From: Peptoniphilaceae bacterium
Lineage (GTDB): Bacteria; Bacillota; Clostridia; Tissierellales; Peptoniphilaceae
DNA length: 64,000 nt
Assembly: GCA_028723425.1 (NCBI GenBank)
Contig: JAQYEZ010000063.1
Location: 1 to 64,000, forward strand
Direction: 5' to 3'
Below the pieces are notes generated by a model. That model did no database searches. It worked only from the letters and a program-made list of their open reading frames with translations, and was not told the origin of the DNA. This document shows positions 7,608-17,950 of the stretch, piece by piece. A program made the position numbers and the translations under genes. How positions within the stretch are numbered: position 1 is the stretch's first letter; each line of letters begins with the position of its first letter.

Positions 7608-9602
7608 ATGTATAAAGATATCGATTATAAAGCAGTAAATGCTCTTAGAGCTTTATCTATAGCTCAAATAGAAAAAGCCAATAGTGGTCATCCTGGTTTA
7701 CCAATGGGGGCTGCTCCTATGGCCTATGTTTTATGGAATAGAATTTTAAAGGCAAATCCAAAAAATTCTTCTTGGGATAACAGAGATAGATTTATATTAT
7801 CTGCAGGTCATGGCTCTGCTTTACTTTATTCCTTGTTACACTTATCAGGATATGATTTATCAATGGATGAACTCAAAAAGTTTCGACAATTAGGTTCAAA
7901 GACTCCTGGACATCCTGAAAAAAATCATACTGATGGTGTAGAAGTTACAACAGGACCTCTTGGTCAAGGTATAGCTAATGCTGTAGGAATGGCAATAGCT
8001 GAAAAACACCTAGCCGCTTTATATAATACACAAGCTTATTCTTTGGTTGACCATTATACTTATGTCATTTGTGGAGATGGTGACCTAATGGAGGGAGTAT
8101 CATATGAAGCAATGAGCTTGGCTGGTCATTTGAACTTAAATAAATTAATAATTTTACATGATTCCAATGATGTTTGCCTTGATGGAGATTTAAATACATC
8201 TTTTTCAGAAAATATAGAAAAAAGAGTCCAAGCACAAAATTGGAATTACTTGAAAGTTAATGATGGTAATGATTTAGAGGCTATAGAAGAAGCTATTAAT
8301 AAGGCTAGATCATTTGAAAATAAACCAACATTCATAGAGGTAAAGACACAAATAGGTTATGGTTCAGTAAATGCTGGAACTAATAAAGTTCACGGAGCTC
8401 CACTTGCTAAAGAAGATTATGAAGCTACAAAAGAGTTTTATAAGTGGACAGAGGAAGATTTCACTATACCAGAAGATGTATATCAAGTTTTTAAAGAAAA
8501 TATTATGGATAAGGGTCAAAAGGAAAATGATAAGTGGAATAAACTTTTTGACTCTTATAAAGAGGAATTTCCTGAAAAAGCAGAAGAATATCTTTCTGGT
8601 ATGAAAAGACAACTTCCAAAAAATTGGCTTGATCAAATTAAAAAATTTGATTCAAGTATGCCAAGTTTAGCAACCAGAGCTTCAAGTGGAAAAATTATCC
8701 AAGATATTGCTAATATTTCTGATAATATTTGGGCTGGTAGTGCGGATTTATTTTCTTCAAATAATACAAAAATTAATGATAGCCAAAGATTTTCAGACCA
8801 ACATCCTGAGGGAAGAAATATATGGTATGGGGTTAGAGAATTTTCTATGGCTGCTATAGCTAATGGTATAGTTGCTCATGGGGGAACATGGCACTATGTT
8901 TCTACATTCTTTGTTTTTTCTGACTATTTAAAAGCAGCCATTAGACTTTCAGCTCTTTCTAAAATACCAGTAACTTATGTCTTTACTCACGATTCAGTAG
9001 CTGTTGGTGAAGACGGTCCTACACATGAACCTGTAGAACAACTAGCTATGCTTAGGTCTATTCCTAATACTATAGTTATTAGACCTGCTGATGCCAATGA
9101 AACAAGACTTGCTTGGAAAATTGCTCTTGAAAGCAAAGATAGACCCGTAGTACTTGCTCTAACTAGACAAGGTGTTGAAAATTTAAAGCAAACTGAAGAT
9201 TTAGAAGATATTTCTAAAGGAGCTTATATTATTAGTCAATCAAAGAGTGATAAACCTGAATCTATCTTTATAGCAACAGGATCAGAAGTATCCCTTGCCT
9301 TAAAAGTAAAAGAAGAACTTAAAGAAAAGGGAGAAAATATTAGAGTTGTCTCTATGCCTTCATTTGAACTCTTTAGAATGCAAGATGAAGAATATAAAGA
9401 AGAAATTCTTCCATCAGATGTTAAGAAAAGAGTGTCTATAGAAATGGCTTCATCTTTTGGTTGGAGTGAATTTACAGGAGATGAAGGCCTAAATATATCA
9501 ATCGATAGATTTGGTATTTCTGCACCAGCTGCAGATGTTAAAGAAGAACTTGGCTTTAGTGTAGATAGTATTATAAAGAAGTATTTAAATAAGTATAATT
9601 AG
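7608..9602 (+). CDS. tkt: Transketolase
   Basis: A thiamine diphosphate enzyme moving two-carbon units between sugar phosphates. GHPGLPMG near the N-terminus, the TPP motif GDGDLMEGVSYEA, the pyrimidine-domain EDGPTHEPVEQLA and the C-terminal transketolase domain are all present. At 664 residues it is full length. The ATG begins on the base after the rpiB stop and its ribosome binding site (GAGGAG) lies inside rpiB. A terminator follows. Confidence 0.96.
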   Translation: MYKDIDYKAVNALRALSIAQIEKANSGHPGLPMGAAPMAYVLWNRILKANPKNSSWDNRDRFILSAGHGSALLYSLLHLSGYDLSMDELKKFRQLGSKTPGHPEKNHTDGVEVTTGPLGQGIANAVGMAIAEKHLAALYNTQAYSLVDHYTYVICGDGDLMEGVSYEAMSLAGHLNLNKLIILHDSNDVCLDGDLNTSFSENIEKRVQAQNWNYLKVNDGNDLEAIEEAINKARSFENKPTFIEVKTQIGYGSVNAGTNKVHGAPLAKEDYEATKEFYKWTEEDFTIPEDVYQVFKENIMDKGQKENDKWNKLFDSYKEEFPEKAEEYLSGMKRQLPKNWLDQIKKFDSSMPSLATRASSGKIIQDIANISDNIWAGSADLFSSNNTKINDSQRFSDQHPEGRNIWYGVREFSMAAIANGIVAHGGTWHYVSTFFVFSDYLKAAIRLSALSKIPVTYVFTHDSVAVGEDGPTHEPVEQLAMLRSIPNTIVIRPADANETRLAWKIALESKDRPVVLALTRQGVENLKQTEDLEDISKGAYIISQSKSDKPESIFIATGSEVSLALKVKEELKEKGENIRVVSMPSFELFRMQDEEYKEEILPSDVKKRVSIEMASSFGWSEFTGDEGLNISIDRFGISAPAADVKEELGFSVDSIIKKYLNKYN

Positions 9603-9610
9603 TTCTTTGT

Positions 9611-9654
9611 GAAGATTGATATAAGCATAAATATCAATCTTCTTCTTTTATTTT
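9611..9654 (+). terminator. Terminator after tkt
   Basis: GAAGATTGATAT (9611-9622) pairs perfectly with ATATCAATCTTC (9631-9642), followed by TTCTTTTATTTT. Confidence 0.85.
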
Positions 9655-9710
9655 AAAAAAATCAAAAAAAGTGATATGATAAAATAAAATATATCGATTA
9701 AGGAGTGAAT

Positions 9711-10430
9711 ATGAGTATACCAACACCACATATTTCAGCAAAAAATAAAGATGAGATAGCAAAAACTGTCTTGATGCCTGGTGATCCACTAAGGGCAAAA
9801 TATATAGCAGATAACTATTTGACAGATGTTAAGCAATTTAACGAAACTAGGGGCATGCTTGGTTTTACTGGATACTATAAGGGCAAAAGAGTATCTGTCA
9901 TGGGTAGTGGAATGGGAATCCCTTCTTCTATGATTTATTATAATGAGTTATTTGAGTTTTATGATGTTGATACTATAATTAGAATAGGTACAGCTGGAAG
10001 TATGCAAAAAGATATCAAACTTCACGATATTGTTATAGCTACGGCTGCATGTAGTGAATCATCAATCAATGATAATTTATTTGGCAATGTACATTTTTCA
10101 CCAACACCTGATTTTGATTTATTGGTAAAAGCTTATGAAAAATCCAAAGAGCTAAATTACACAACCCACTGTGGCCAAGTTTTAAGTTCTGATCAATTTT
10201 ATTCTACAACACCAGAATATGTAATGGAAAACTTACAAAAATATGGTGTTTTATGTGTTGAAATGGAAACTTATGGTCTTTATAGCTTAGCTAAAAAGCA
10301 TGGAAAAAAAGGACTTGGAATATTTACTATTTCTGATTCTTTAGTAGAAAATGTATCTGACTCTGCCCAAGCGCGAGAAACTTCTTATACAAATATGATG
10401 AAACTTGCATTAGAAATCGCTGAGGAATAA
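9711..10430 (+). CDS. deoD: Purine-nucleoside phosphorylase, DeoD type
   Basis: Phosphorolysis of purine (deoxy)nucleosides in salvage. The 239-residue protein starts MSIPTPHISA and carries MPGDPLRAKYIA, the phosphate-site GSGMGIPS and the VEMETYGLY nucleoside site of the hexameric PNP family. The ATG at 9711 follows AAGGAGTG; an in-frame GTG at 9705 overlaps that site and is rejected. It precedes glmU by seven bases and probably shares its transcript. Confidence 0.94.
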   Translation: MSIPTPHISAKNKDEIAKTVLMPGDPLRAKYIADNYLTDVKQFNETRGMLGFTGYYKGKRVSVMGSGMGIPSSMIYYNELFEFYDVDTIIRIGTAGSMQKDIKLHDIVIATAACSESSINDNLFGNVHFSPTPDFDLLVKAYEKSKELNYTTHCGQVLSSDQFYSTTPEYVMENLQKYGVLCVEMETYGLYSLAKKHGKKGLGIFTISDSLVENVSDSAQARETSYTNMMKLALEIAEE

Positions 10431-10437
10431 TTATTTT

Positions 10438-11841
10438 ATGATAAAGACAATAATTTTAGCTGCTGGTGAAGGAACTAGAATGAAATCTAATAAATCAAAA
10501 GTCCTTCATAAGTTACTAAATAAAGAAATTCTATCTTATATAGTGGATGCTTCTAATTTAGAAGATTCTCAAACTATAGTTATAGGTGGAAAAAATAAAG
10601 CCTATATAGAAGAAAATTATAAAAATGTAATTGTAAAAGAACAAAAAATTGGTCCAAACTATCCTTATGGTACAGGATATGCTGTGTCTTTGGCTTTAGA
10701 TTTAATAAATGATGATGATATAGTCCTAGTTTTAAATGGAGATATTCCACTAATAAAAAAAGAATCAATAGAAAGATTTTTGACTTATCATAAAAAAGAA
10801 AATAATGCTTGCACAGTGCTTACTACATTTTTAAAAGATCCAAAAGGCTATGGAAGAATAGTTAGAGATAAGAATGGATTTTTTTATAAAATAGTAGAAG
10901 ATAAGGATGCAAGTAAAGAAGAAATAAATATTAAAGAAATAAATATTGGCATCTATGCTTTTAATGGCTTAGATTTAAAAGAATCAATAGGATTAATCAA
11001 TGATTCAAATAATTCACAACATGAACTTTATATAACTGATTGTATACAAATATTAAAAAATAAAGATAAAAAAGTTAATGCCTATATATCTGAAGATTAT
11101 ACTGAGTTTTATGGAATAAATAATAAATATGAACTTCAAAGAGCAGAAAAGATTCTTAGAAGAAGAGTAAACAAGGCCTATATGGAAGAAGGAGTTATTA
11201 TGGAGACTCCTGAAATTATTACTATAGAACCAGGAGTTAAAATTGGAAAAGATACTATAATATCAGGTTATGTAAAGATACTAGGGAAAACTGAAATTGG
11301 TGAAAATTGTATAATTGAAGGTTCTACTAGAATCGAAGATTCAAAAATTTCAGATAATGTAAAAATTGATAATTCTATTATTGAAAAATCTAAAGTTGGA
11401 AAAAACACAGATATTGGTCCTTTCTCTCATTTAAGACCAAAAGCAGACCTTGATGAAAACGTCCATATAGGTAACTTTGTAGAGGTTAAAAATTCTTTTG
11501 TTGGTAAAAAGACAAAAGCAGGACATTTAGCTTATATAGGTGATTCTGATCTAGGAGAGGCTATAAATGTGGGCTGTGGAGTAATATTTGTTAACTATGA
11601 TGGCAAATTTAAACATAGGTCTGTTGTAGAGGATGGTGCTTTTATTGGTTCAAACTCAAATATTGTAGCGCCAGTAAGAATTTATAAAGAAGGATACATA
11701 GCTGCAGGATCAACTATAACTAAAGATGTTGATACAGGAGCTTTATCAATAGAAAGAGCAGAGCAAAAAAATATTTTAGGCTATGTAGAAAAAAAGAAAA
11801 AGAAAGATTTGGAAATTCAAAGGAGTAAAGATGACAAATAG
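10438..11841 (+). CDS. glmU: Bifunctional UDP-GlcNAc pyrophosphorylase / glucosamine-1-phosphate acetyltransferase
   Basis: Makes UDP-GlcNAc, the wall precursor. The N-terminal uridylyltransferase has LAAGEGTRMKS and LNGDIPL. The C-terminal left-handed beta-helix (from about residue 255) carries hexapeptide repeats, GPFSHLRP, HIGNFVEVK and VNYDGK. The length of 467 residues is normal. The final codons overlap prs by 11 bases, as in the conserved Bacillota order glmU-prs-pth-mfd. Confidence 0.96.
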   Translation: MIKTIILAAGEGTRMKSNKSKVLHKLLNKEILSYIVDASNLEDSQTIVIGGKNKAYIEENYKNVIVKEQKIGPNYPYGTGYAVSLALDLINDDDIVLVLNGDIPLIKKESIERFLTYHKKENNACTVLTTFLKDPKGYGRIVRDKNGFFYKIVEDKDASKEEINIKEINIGIYAFNGLDLKESIGLINDSNNSQHELYITDCIQILKNKDKKVNAYISEDYTEFYGINNKYELQRAEKILRRRVNKAYMEEGVIMETPEIITIEPGVKIGKDTIISGYVKILGKTEIGENCIIEGSTRIEDSKISDNVKIDNSIIEKSKVGKNTDIGPFSHLRPKADLDENVHIGNFVEVKNSFVGKKTKAGHLAYIGDSDLGEAINVGCGVIFVNYDGKFKHRSVVEDGAFIGSNSNIVAPVRIYKEGYIAAGSTITKDVDTGALSIERAEQKNILGYVEKKKKKDLEIQRSKDDK

Positions 11842-12826
11842 TAAAGAAAATTCATGTTGCCAAAACATATCAAGGGGAGATTTGATTTTATTCTCAGGAA
11901 ATTCTAATTTAAAATTAGCTGAAAAAGTTGCCGAAGAAATTGGACAAGAACTTGGTAAGGCAGAAGTTCAAACATTTGGAGATGGTGAAATTAGTGTAAA
12001 GATTAACGAACCTGTAAGAGGTAAAGATGTATACATTATCCAACCAACATCTTGTCCATCAAATGATAACTTGATGGAATTACTTATAATGATTGATGCT
12101 TGCAGAAGAGCTTCAGCAGGTTATGTAAATGCTATTATTCCTTATTACGGCTATGCTAGACAAGATAGAAAAACAAGGGGTAGAGAACCTATTACAGCAA
12201 AATTGGTTGCAAACTTAATTACAGTTGCAGGTGCTGATAGAGTTGTTACAATGGATTTACATGCTGGACAAATACAAGGTTATTTTGACATACCTGTAGA
12301 TCATTTTACTGCTATTAGACTTTTATCTGAAACCTTTAAGGATATGGCTTATGGAAAAAGCGATGAATTTGTTGTAGTAAGCCCAGACCTTGGTGGTGTT
12401 GTAAGAGCTAGATCCTTTGCTGATTACTTGAAACTTGGAATAGCCATAATTGAAAAAAGAAGACCTAGACCAAATGTGTCTGAAGTTATGAGTGTTATTG
12501 GAGATTTCAAAGGTAAAAACTGTATCCTAGTAGATGACATGATTGATACTGGTGGAACTATAATTAATGCTGCTCATTATTTAATTGACAGTGGTGCAAA
12601 AGATGTTTATATAGCAGCAACTCATGGTGTATTAAGTGGACATGCTGTAGAAAAACTTGAAAAATCAAGAGTTAAAAAACTTGTTATTACAGATACTATA
12701 AGCTTATCTTCAAAAAAAGAAATAAGTAAAATCAAACAAGTTTCCATTGCACCTTTACTAGCAGAGGCTATAAAAAGAATTAACACCTATAAATCAATTA
12801 GTGGTTTGTTTGAGGATGGAAAATAG
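11831..12826 (+). CDS. prs: Ribose-phosphate pyrophosphokinase
   Basis: Forms PRPP from ribose 5-phosphate and ATP for nucleotide, His and Trp synthesis. The protein has RKTRGREPITAK, the VTMDLHAGQIQGYF metal/ATP site and the PRPP loop VDDMIDTGGT. At 331 residues it is slightly longer than the common 315, owing to a short N-terminal extension before RGDLILFSGNSN. The start has AAAGGAG upstream, inside glmU. Being next to the rpiB-tkt region gives ribose phosphate supply and use on neighbouring transcripts. Confidence 0.95.
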   Translation: MTNSKENSCCQNISRGDLILFSGNSNLKLAEKVAEEIGQELGKAEVQTFGDGEISVKINEPVRGKDVYIIQPTSCPSNDNLMELLIMIDACRRASAGYVNAIIPYYGYARQDRKTRGREPITAKLVANLITVAGADRVVTMDLHAGQIQGYFDIPVDHFTAIRLLSETFKDMAYGKSDEFVVVSPDLGGVVRARSFADYLKLGIAIIEKRRPRPNVSEVMSVIGDFKGKNCILVDDMIDTGGTIINAAHYLIDSGAKDVYIAATHGVLSGHAVEKLEKSRVKKLVITDTISLSSKKEISKIKQVSIAPLLAEAIKRINTYKSISGLFEDGK

Positions 12827-13414
12827 ATGTATTTTATTGTAGGATTGGGCAATCCTGGATTACAATATGAAAATACAAGGCATAATGTTGGATTCTTAAC
12901 TATTGATTATCTTGCTAAAAAGCACAATATTAATGTTAAAAAAATCAAATACAAATCTTTATATGGTCAGGGAGAAATTTCTGGCCATAAAGTTATGCTT
13001 ATAAAACCACAAACTTATATGAATAATTCAGGTGAAGCTTTAAGAGAAATATATAATTATTATAAATTTGATCATGATAAACTTATTGTTATCTTTGATG
13101 ATATAGATATTGAATTTGGTTCAATCAGAATAAAAAAGAAAGGGTCTGCTGGTACCCATAATGGTATGAAATCTATCATTTACAATCTTTTATATGATGA
13201 TTTTCCAAGAATAAAATTAGCTGTAGGAAAAAGACCAGATTATATGGATTTGGCAAATTTTGTTTTGAGTGGTTTTAATGGGAAAGATGTAAAAATTATA
13301 GAAGAAGAGATAAAAATGGCAGCTGATGCTATTGAATCTATTATGAATGATGGAATAGAAAGATCTATGGGAACTTATAATTCTATTAGACTTTTAAGTG
13401 ATAATGATGAATAG
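12827..13414 (+). CDS. pth: Peptidyl-tRNA hydrolase
   Basis: Releases peptides from prematurely dropped peptidyl-tRNA. GLGNPGLQYENTRHNVGF contains the catalytic His19, and MNNSGEA and GSAGTHNGMKS are family motifs. The length of 195 residues is standard. The ATG follows the prs stop without a gap. It overlaps the start of mfd. Confidence 0.95.
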   Translation: MYFIVGLGNPGLQYENTRHNVGFLTIDYLAKKHNINVKKIKYKSLYGQGEISGHKVMLIKPQTYMNNSGEALREIYNYYKFDHDKLIVIFDDIDIEFGSIRIKKKGSAGTHNGMKSIIYNLLYDDFPRIKLAVGKRPDYMDLANFVLSGFNGKDVKIIEEEIKMAADAIESIMNDGIERSMGTYNSIRLLSDNDE

Positions 13415-16400
13415 TATTACAAAAGAAATTGCCAAACTATGGCAAATAAAAGAAATTGTTAATTCATATAGGGATTTATCACCAATTCACCTTTATGGTT
13501 TGAGTGATTCTAGTAAAACTCATATTATCTGCACCTTATTTGAGCAAATCGAAAAAACAACTTTATTAATTTGCGAAAATGAAAAGATAGCCAAAAAATT
13601 TGTATATGAGATAAATTCTATTTGTAATGATAAAGCTTTTTTTATGCCCTCACTTGAAGTTAATTTTTATAATATTAAGTCAATTGAAAGAGATAATGAA
13701 GTTTCTAGATTAAATGTTCTAAATAAACTTATTAATAAAGACAAAATAATTATTGTAACTACAATAGAAGCACTCAGAAACAAGCTTACCGACAAGAATA
13801 CTTACCTTAAGAATACTATAAAAATTGATTTTGATTATGAGATAGACATACAATCTTTTAAAGAAAAATTAATTTTTTTAAATTATAGACAGAACAAACT
13901 TGTTGAAGGAAAATGTCAATTTTCAATAAGGGGATCTATTATTGATATATGGCCACTATCATATGATAATCCGATTAGAATTGAACTTTTTGATACAGAA
14001 ATTGATTCCATTAGAAGTTTTGATAATGACACTCAAAGATCAATTGATAAATTAGAAGAAGTAATTATAAGTCCGGCAAGTGAATTGTTATATGATAAAT
14101 CTGATTATGAAAGTGTTATAGAAAATATAAAAAATGATTTATCTAATTTGTCCAAAAAAAATTCATCAAATCCAAAAGATACAAAATTAATGGACAAATA
14201 TAAACAAATTTTGTCTTTTTTGGAAGATAGATTTTATATAGCTAATGAAGATTTAATTACAGCTTACAGAAATTCAAATTATTCTACTTTTTTCGATTAT
14301 CTTCCAGAAGATTCTTTTATTATCTATGATGATTTTTCAAGATGTCTTGAGACATTTAATGAAATGGAAAATAAGTTTGAAATAGACTTAGCATATCAAA
14401 TGGATAATGGGGAAGTTTTTGCAAGCTTTAAAAATTTAAGAATAGAATGGTCAAAAATATATAAAAATAGTCTCTTATTTCCAATATTGGATATTTCATC
14501 TTTATTAAAGAGGTCAAAATTACTCACACCAAAGAGAATTCTTGAACTTAATACTATAGAGGCTGAAAATTTTAACAAGAATATTAACTCTTTTATTGAG
14601 TCCATGAAATATCTCGAAAATAATAAAGCAAAAGTTGTTATTTTGGCTGGTGATGAGGAAAAAAAAGCAAATATAATTAAAATTTTGCAAGAAAATAATC
14701 TTAATTATAGTCTTGATTTAAAAAAAGATTTAGAGATAAATCTTATTACTCTATCCGATTCAGATTTGAACCAAGGATATTTTATACCAGAAATTAATTT
14801 TTATGTTTTAACCCATAAGGAAATTTTTGGAAGAAACAAAGTAAGGAAAAAAAGAAAATCTAAAAAATCTCCAAGTGCTAGTGATATTATCAACTATTCA
14901 GACTTAGAAATTGGTGATTATGTAGTCCATGAAAACAACGGAATAGGAATATATAAGGGAATCAAAAAAATTGAAGTAAATTCTATTATAAAAGACTATG
15001 TAGTTATTGAGTATAAAGGAAATGACAAGCTCTTTGTACCAATAGACCAAATGGGTCTTATCAATAAATATATAGGCAATAAAGGAGAAAAGCCAAAGAT
15101 TTCAACACTTGGTGGAAGTCAATGGACTAAGGCTAAAAATAAAGCAAAAAAAGCTGTTGAGGAGATTGCCGAAGACTTATTAAATTTATATGCTAAAAGA
15201 TCAAAGGCAGAGGGCCATGCTTTTTCAAAAGATACCCCTTGGCAAAAAGAATTTGAAGAAAGTTTTCCATACGAAGAAACAATAAGTCAACTAAGGTCTA
15301 TTGATGAAATAAAAGCTGATATGGAAGATACTAAACCAATGGATAGACTTTTGTGTGGAGATGTTGGTTACGGAAAGACTGAAGTTGCTTTAAGAGCAGC
15401 TTTTAAGGCGATTAATGACGGCTATCAGGTAGCTTTTTTGGTACCTACTACAATACTTGCCAGACAACACTATCTTACAATAAAAGATAGATTTAAAGAT
15501 TTTCCTGTTAGCTCTGCTATGCTTAGTAGATTTTCAACAACAAAAGAAGAAAAAGAAGCTTTAAAGGGTTTAAAATCAGGTAAAGTTGATATTGTTGTAG
15601 GGACGCATAGGCTTTTATCTAAGGATATAAAATTTAATAAATTGGGCCTATTAATTATTGATGAAGAGCAAAGATTTGGGGTTAAACATAAGGAAAAGCT
15701 AAAAAGTCTAAAAGAAAATCTTGATGTTTTAACTTTATCTGCAACACCAATTCCAAGAACCCTACAAATGTCCTTAACAGGTATTAGGGATATGTCTACC
15801 TTGGATGAACCCCCTGAAGAGAGAATCCCTGTTAATACTTATGTAATTGAATTTAATGAATCTATTATCAAACAGGCTATTGAAAAAGAATTAGCTAGAG
15901 ATGGTCAAGTTTACTTTGTATATAACAGAGTTAAAGATATTGATTTTATTTATAATAAATTACAAGATTTAGTCCCTGATGCAAATATAGCAATTGCCCA
16001 TGGTCAAATGACTTCAAGACAGCTAGAAAATATTATGGAAGATTTTATTAATAGGGAAATAGATATCTTATTATCAACAACTATAATTGAAACTGGTATG
16101 GATATACAAAATGTAAACACAATTATAGTTTATGATTCTGACATGATGGGTTTAAGCCAACTTTACCAATTAAAAGGTAGGATAGGAAGATCATCTAGAA
16201 CTTCTTATGCATATTTTACTTACAGAAAAGGTAAAACTCTTAGTGAGATTGGCCAGAAGCGACTTAAATCCATTAAAGATTTTTCAGACTTTGGTTCAGG
16301 CTATAAAATAGCTATGAGAGATTTAGAATTAAGAGGGGCTGGAAATATCTTAGGTGAAAGTCAAAGTGGTCATGTAGAATCTATTGGTTATGATTTATAT

Positions 16401-16904
16401 GTTAAGTTTTTACAAGAAGCAATAGAAGAGGCTAGCAATACAAAAGATAAGCCAATAGAACAAAAAGATGTATACATTGATATAAAAGTTGATGCATATA
16501 TACCAGCTTATTATATAGAAGATCCTAGTCAAAAAATTGAAATATACAATAGAATTTCAAAGATAAATGATCTTGATGATTATGATATTTTGGTTGAGGA
16601 TTTAATAGATAGGTACGGTGATATACCAATAATGGTGGATAATATAATGTATATTTCTTTGATAAAATCTATGGCTTCAAAGCTTGGATTTTATGAAATA
16701 AGAGAAATAAAAGATACCATATATCTTTACTATGAAAATAGAGACAAGTATAGTTTTGAAGAACTATCTAAAATCAATGATAATTTCATAGGAAATTTAT
16801 CTCTCGATTTATCCAATAAACCTGCCTTTAAGATAAATTATGAGAAGAATAAACTACTAGACTGCTATGAACTGTTAAAAACAATAAATGAAATTGAGGA
16901 GTAA
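13407..16904 (+). CDS. mfd: Transcription-repair coupling factor
   Basis: A DNA translocase that removes stalled RNA polymerase and recruits UvrA. Visible in order are a UvrB-like N-terminal region, the RNA-polymerase interacting domain near residue 510 (GDYVVHENNGIGIYKGI), the helicase Walker A GDVGYGKTEVALRA, DEEQRFG, SATPIPRTLQM, and a C-terminal TRCF domain. About 1165 residues is full length. Start codons at 13398 (GTG), 13404 and 13407 are all possible; I prefer 13407 because AAGTG lies six bases upstream. Confidence 0.95.
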   Translation: MNSITKEIAKLWQIKEIVNSYRDLSPIHLYGLSDSSKTHIICTLFEQIEKTTLLICENEKIAKKFVYEINSICNDKAFFMPSLEVNFYNIKSIERDNEVSRLNVLNKLINKDKIIIVTTIEALRNKLTDKNTYLKNTIKIDFDYEIDIQSFKEKLIFLNYRQNKLVEGKCQFSIRGSIIDIWPLSYDNPIRIELFDTEIDSIRSFDNDTQRSIDKLEEVIISPASELLYDKSDYESVIENIKNDLSNLSKKNSSNPKDTKLMDKYKQILSFLEDRFYIANEDLITAYRNSNYSTFFDYLPEDSFIIYDDFSRCLETFNEMENKFEIDLAYQMDNGEVFASFKNLRIEWSKIYKNSLLFPILDISSLLKRSKLLTPKRILELNTIEAENFNKNINSFIESMKYLENNKAKVVILAGDEEKKANIIKILQENNLNYSLDLKKDLEINLITLSDSDLNQGYFIPEINFYVLTHKEIFGRNKVRKKRKSKKSPSASDIINYSDLEIGDYVVHENNGIGIYKGIKKIEVNSIIKDYVVIEYKGNDKLFVPIDQMGLINKYIGNKGEKPKISTLGGSQWTKAKNKAKKAVEEIAEDLLNLYAKRSKAEGHAFSKDTPWQKEFEESFPYEETISQLRSIDEIKADMEDTKPMDRLLCGDVGYGKTEVALRAAFKAINDGYQVAFLVPTTILARQHYLTIKDRFKDFPVSSAMLSRFSTTKEEKEALKGLKSGKVDIVVGTHRLLSKDIKFNKLGLLIIDEEQRFGVKHKEKLKSLKENLDVLTLSATPIPRTLQMSLTGIRDMSTLDEPPEERIPVNTYVIEFNESIIKQAIEKELARDGQVYFVYNRVKDIDFIYNKLQDLVPDANIAIAHGQMTSRQLENIMEDFINREIDILLSTTIIETGMDIQNVNTIIVYDSDMMGLSQLYQLKGRIGRSSRTSYAYFTYRKGKTLSEIGQKRLKSIKDFSDFGSGYKIAMRDLELRGAGNILGESQSGHVESIGYDLYVKFLQEAIEEASNTKDKPIEQKDVYIDIKVDAYIPAYYIEDPSQKIEIYNRISKINDLDDYDILVEDLIDRYGDIPIMVDNIMYISLIKSMASKLGFYEIREIKDTIYLYYENRDKYSFEELSKINDNFIGNLSLDLSNKPAFKINYEKNKLLDCYELLKTINEIEE

Positions 16905-16906
16905 AA

Positions 16907-17950
16907 ATGAGAAAAAAAGTATTTGGTGTAGTATTAGTTGCTGCACTTATTCTACAAGGATGTGGAAACAATCAAAAAGCTAACACAGGTTCAAATGAAA
17001 CAGAAGCAAAAGAAAGTGCAAAACTTCCTGATAATGCAGTTGCAGAAATTAATGGAGAAGAGATTTCTAAAGATGATTATAAAAAAGAAATATCCTTCTA
17101 TGCTTCCATGCTAGCATCAAAACAACAATTAAAATCATCAGTAATACAAATGATGATTCAAGATAAATTAATTGCAGATGATCTTGAAAAAAATAATATC
17201 AAGTTAGATGATAAAGAAGCAGATGATAATTTCCTACAATATGTACAAAATTATGGTGGACAAGAACAATTTGATAAAATGCTAGAAGACTATAATATGA
17301 GTGCTGACAAGTTTAAAGATACAATCAAAAAAGATTTAATGTATAAGAAACATAGAGAATGGTTTGATGAAAATAACAAGGTAACCGACAAGGAAATTAA
17401 AGATTACTTTAATAAGCACAAAGACGAGTTAGTACAAGTAAATGCTAGTCATATTCTTGTAGAAGATGAAAAAACAGCTAATGAAGTTAAACAAAAATTA
17501 GATAATGGTGAAGACTTTGCAAAACTTGCCAAAGAATACTCTAAAGATTCTGCAAATGCTGATAAAGGCGGAGAATTGGGTTATTTTGCAAAAAATTCTA
17601 TGGTAAAAGAATTCTCTGATGTTGCCTTTAAATTAAAGAAAAATGAAATTAGTGATCCAGTAAAAACAAACTTTGGATATCATATTATTAAATTAAATGA
17701 TAAAAAAGATACAGCCGAAAAACTAAAAGATGAAATAACAAAACAATTAAATGAACAAAAATACTCTGAGTATTTAAAGAAACTTTATAACGATGCTGTT
17801 GTTATTACAGAAGACGGAAGCAATAAAGATAAAAAGGAAAATACTGATAAGAAAACTGAAATGGACAAGTCTATAGAAAGTAAAGAAGATGAAAATACAT
17901 CTAAAGAAGTTCAATCTACAGAAAGCACTTCAGAAAATAATAATAATTAG
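16907..17950 (+). CDS. prsA: PrsA-like foldase lipoprotein, peptidylprolyl isomerase
   Basis: An extracytoplasmic folding factor anchored as a lipoprotein. The signal peptide ends in the lipobox LQGC (Cys19). A SurA/trigger-like N-terminal region (about 40-170) precedes a complete parvulin domain at about 176-265, with VNASHILV, GGELGYF and NFGYHIIKL. A hydrophilic Ser/Glu/Lys tail (about 295-347) ends the 347-residue protein. The gene follows mfd by two bases and overlaps a second, related gene by 62 bases. Confidence 0.9.
   Translation: MRKKVFGVVLVAALILQGCGNNQKANTGSNETEAKESAKLPDNAVAEINGEEISKDDYKKEISFYASMLASKQQLKSSVIQMMIQDKLIADDLEKNNIKLDDKEADDNFLQYVQNYGGQEQFDKMLEDYNMSADKFKDTIKKDLMYKKHREWFDENNKVTDKEIKDYFNKHKDELVQVNASHILVEDEKTANEVKQKLDNGEDFAKLAKEYSKDSANADKGGELGYFAKNSMVKEFSDVAFKLKKNEISDPVKTNFGYHIIKLNDKKDTAEKLKDEITKQLNEQKYSEYLKKLYNDAVVITEDGSNKDKKENTDKKTEMDKSIESKEDENTSKEVQSTESTSENNNN

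Noticed and set aside
8364..8636. Long open frame on the minus strand inside tkt
   Set aside because: It lies wholly within the transketolase gene, has low-complexity Phe/Ile/Lys composition from reading AT-rich codons backwards, and no ribosome binding site.
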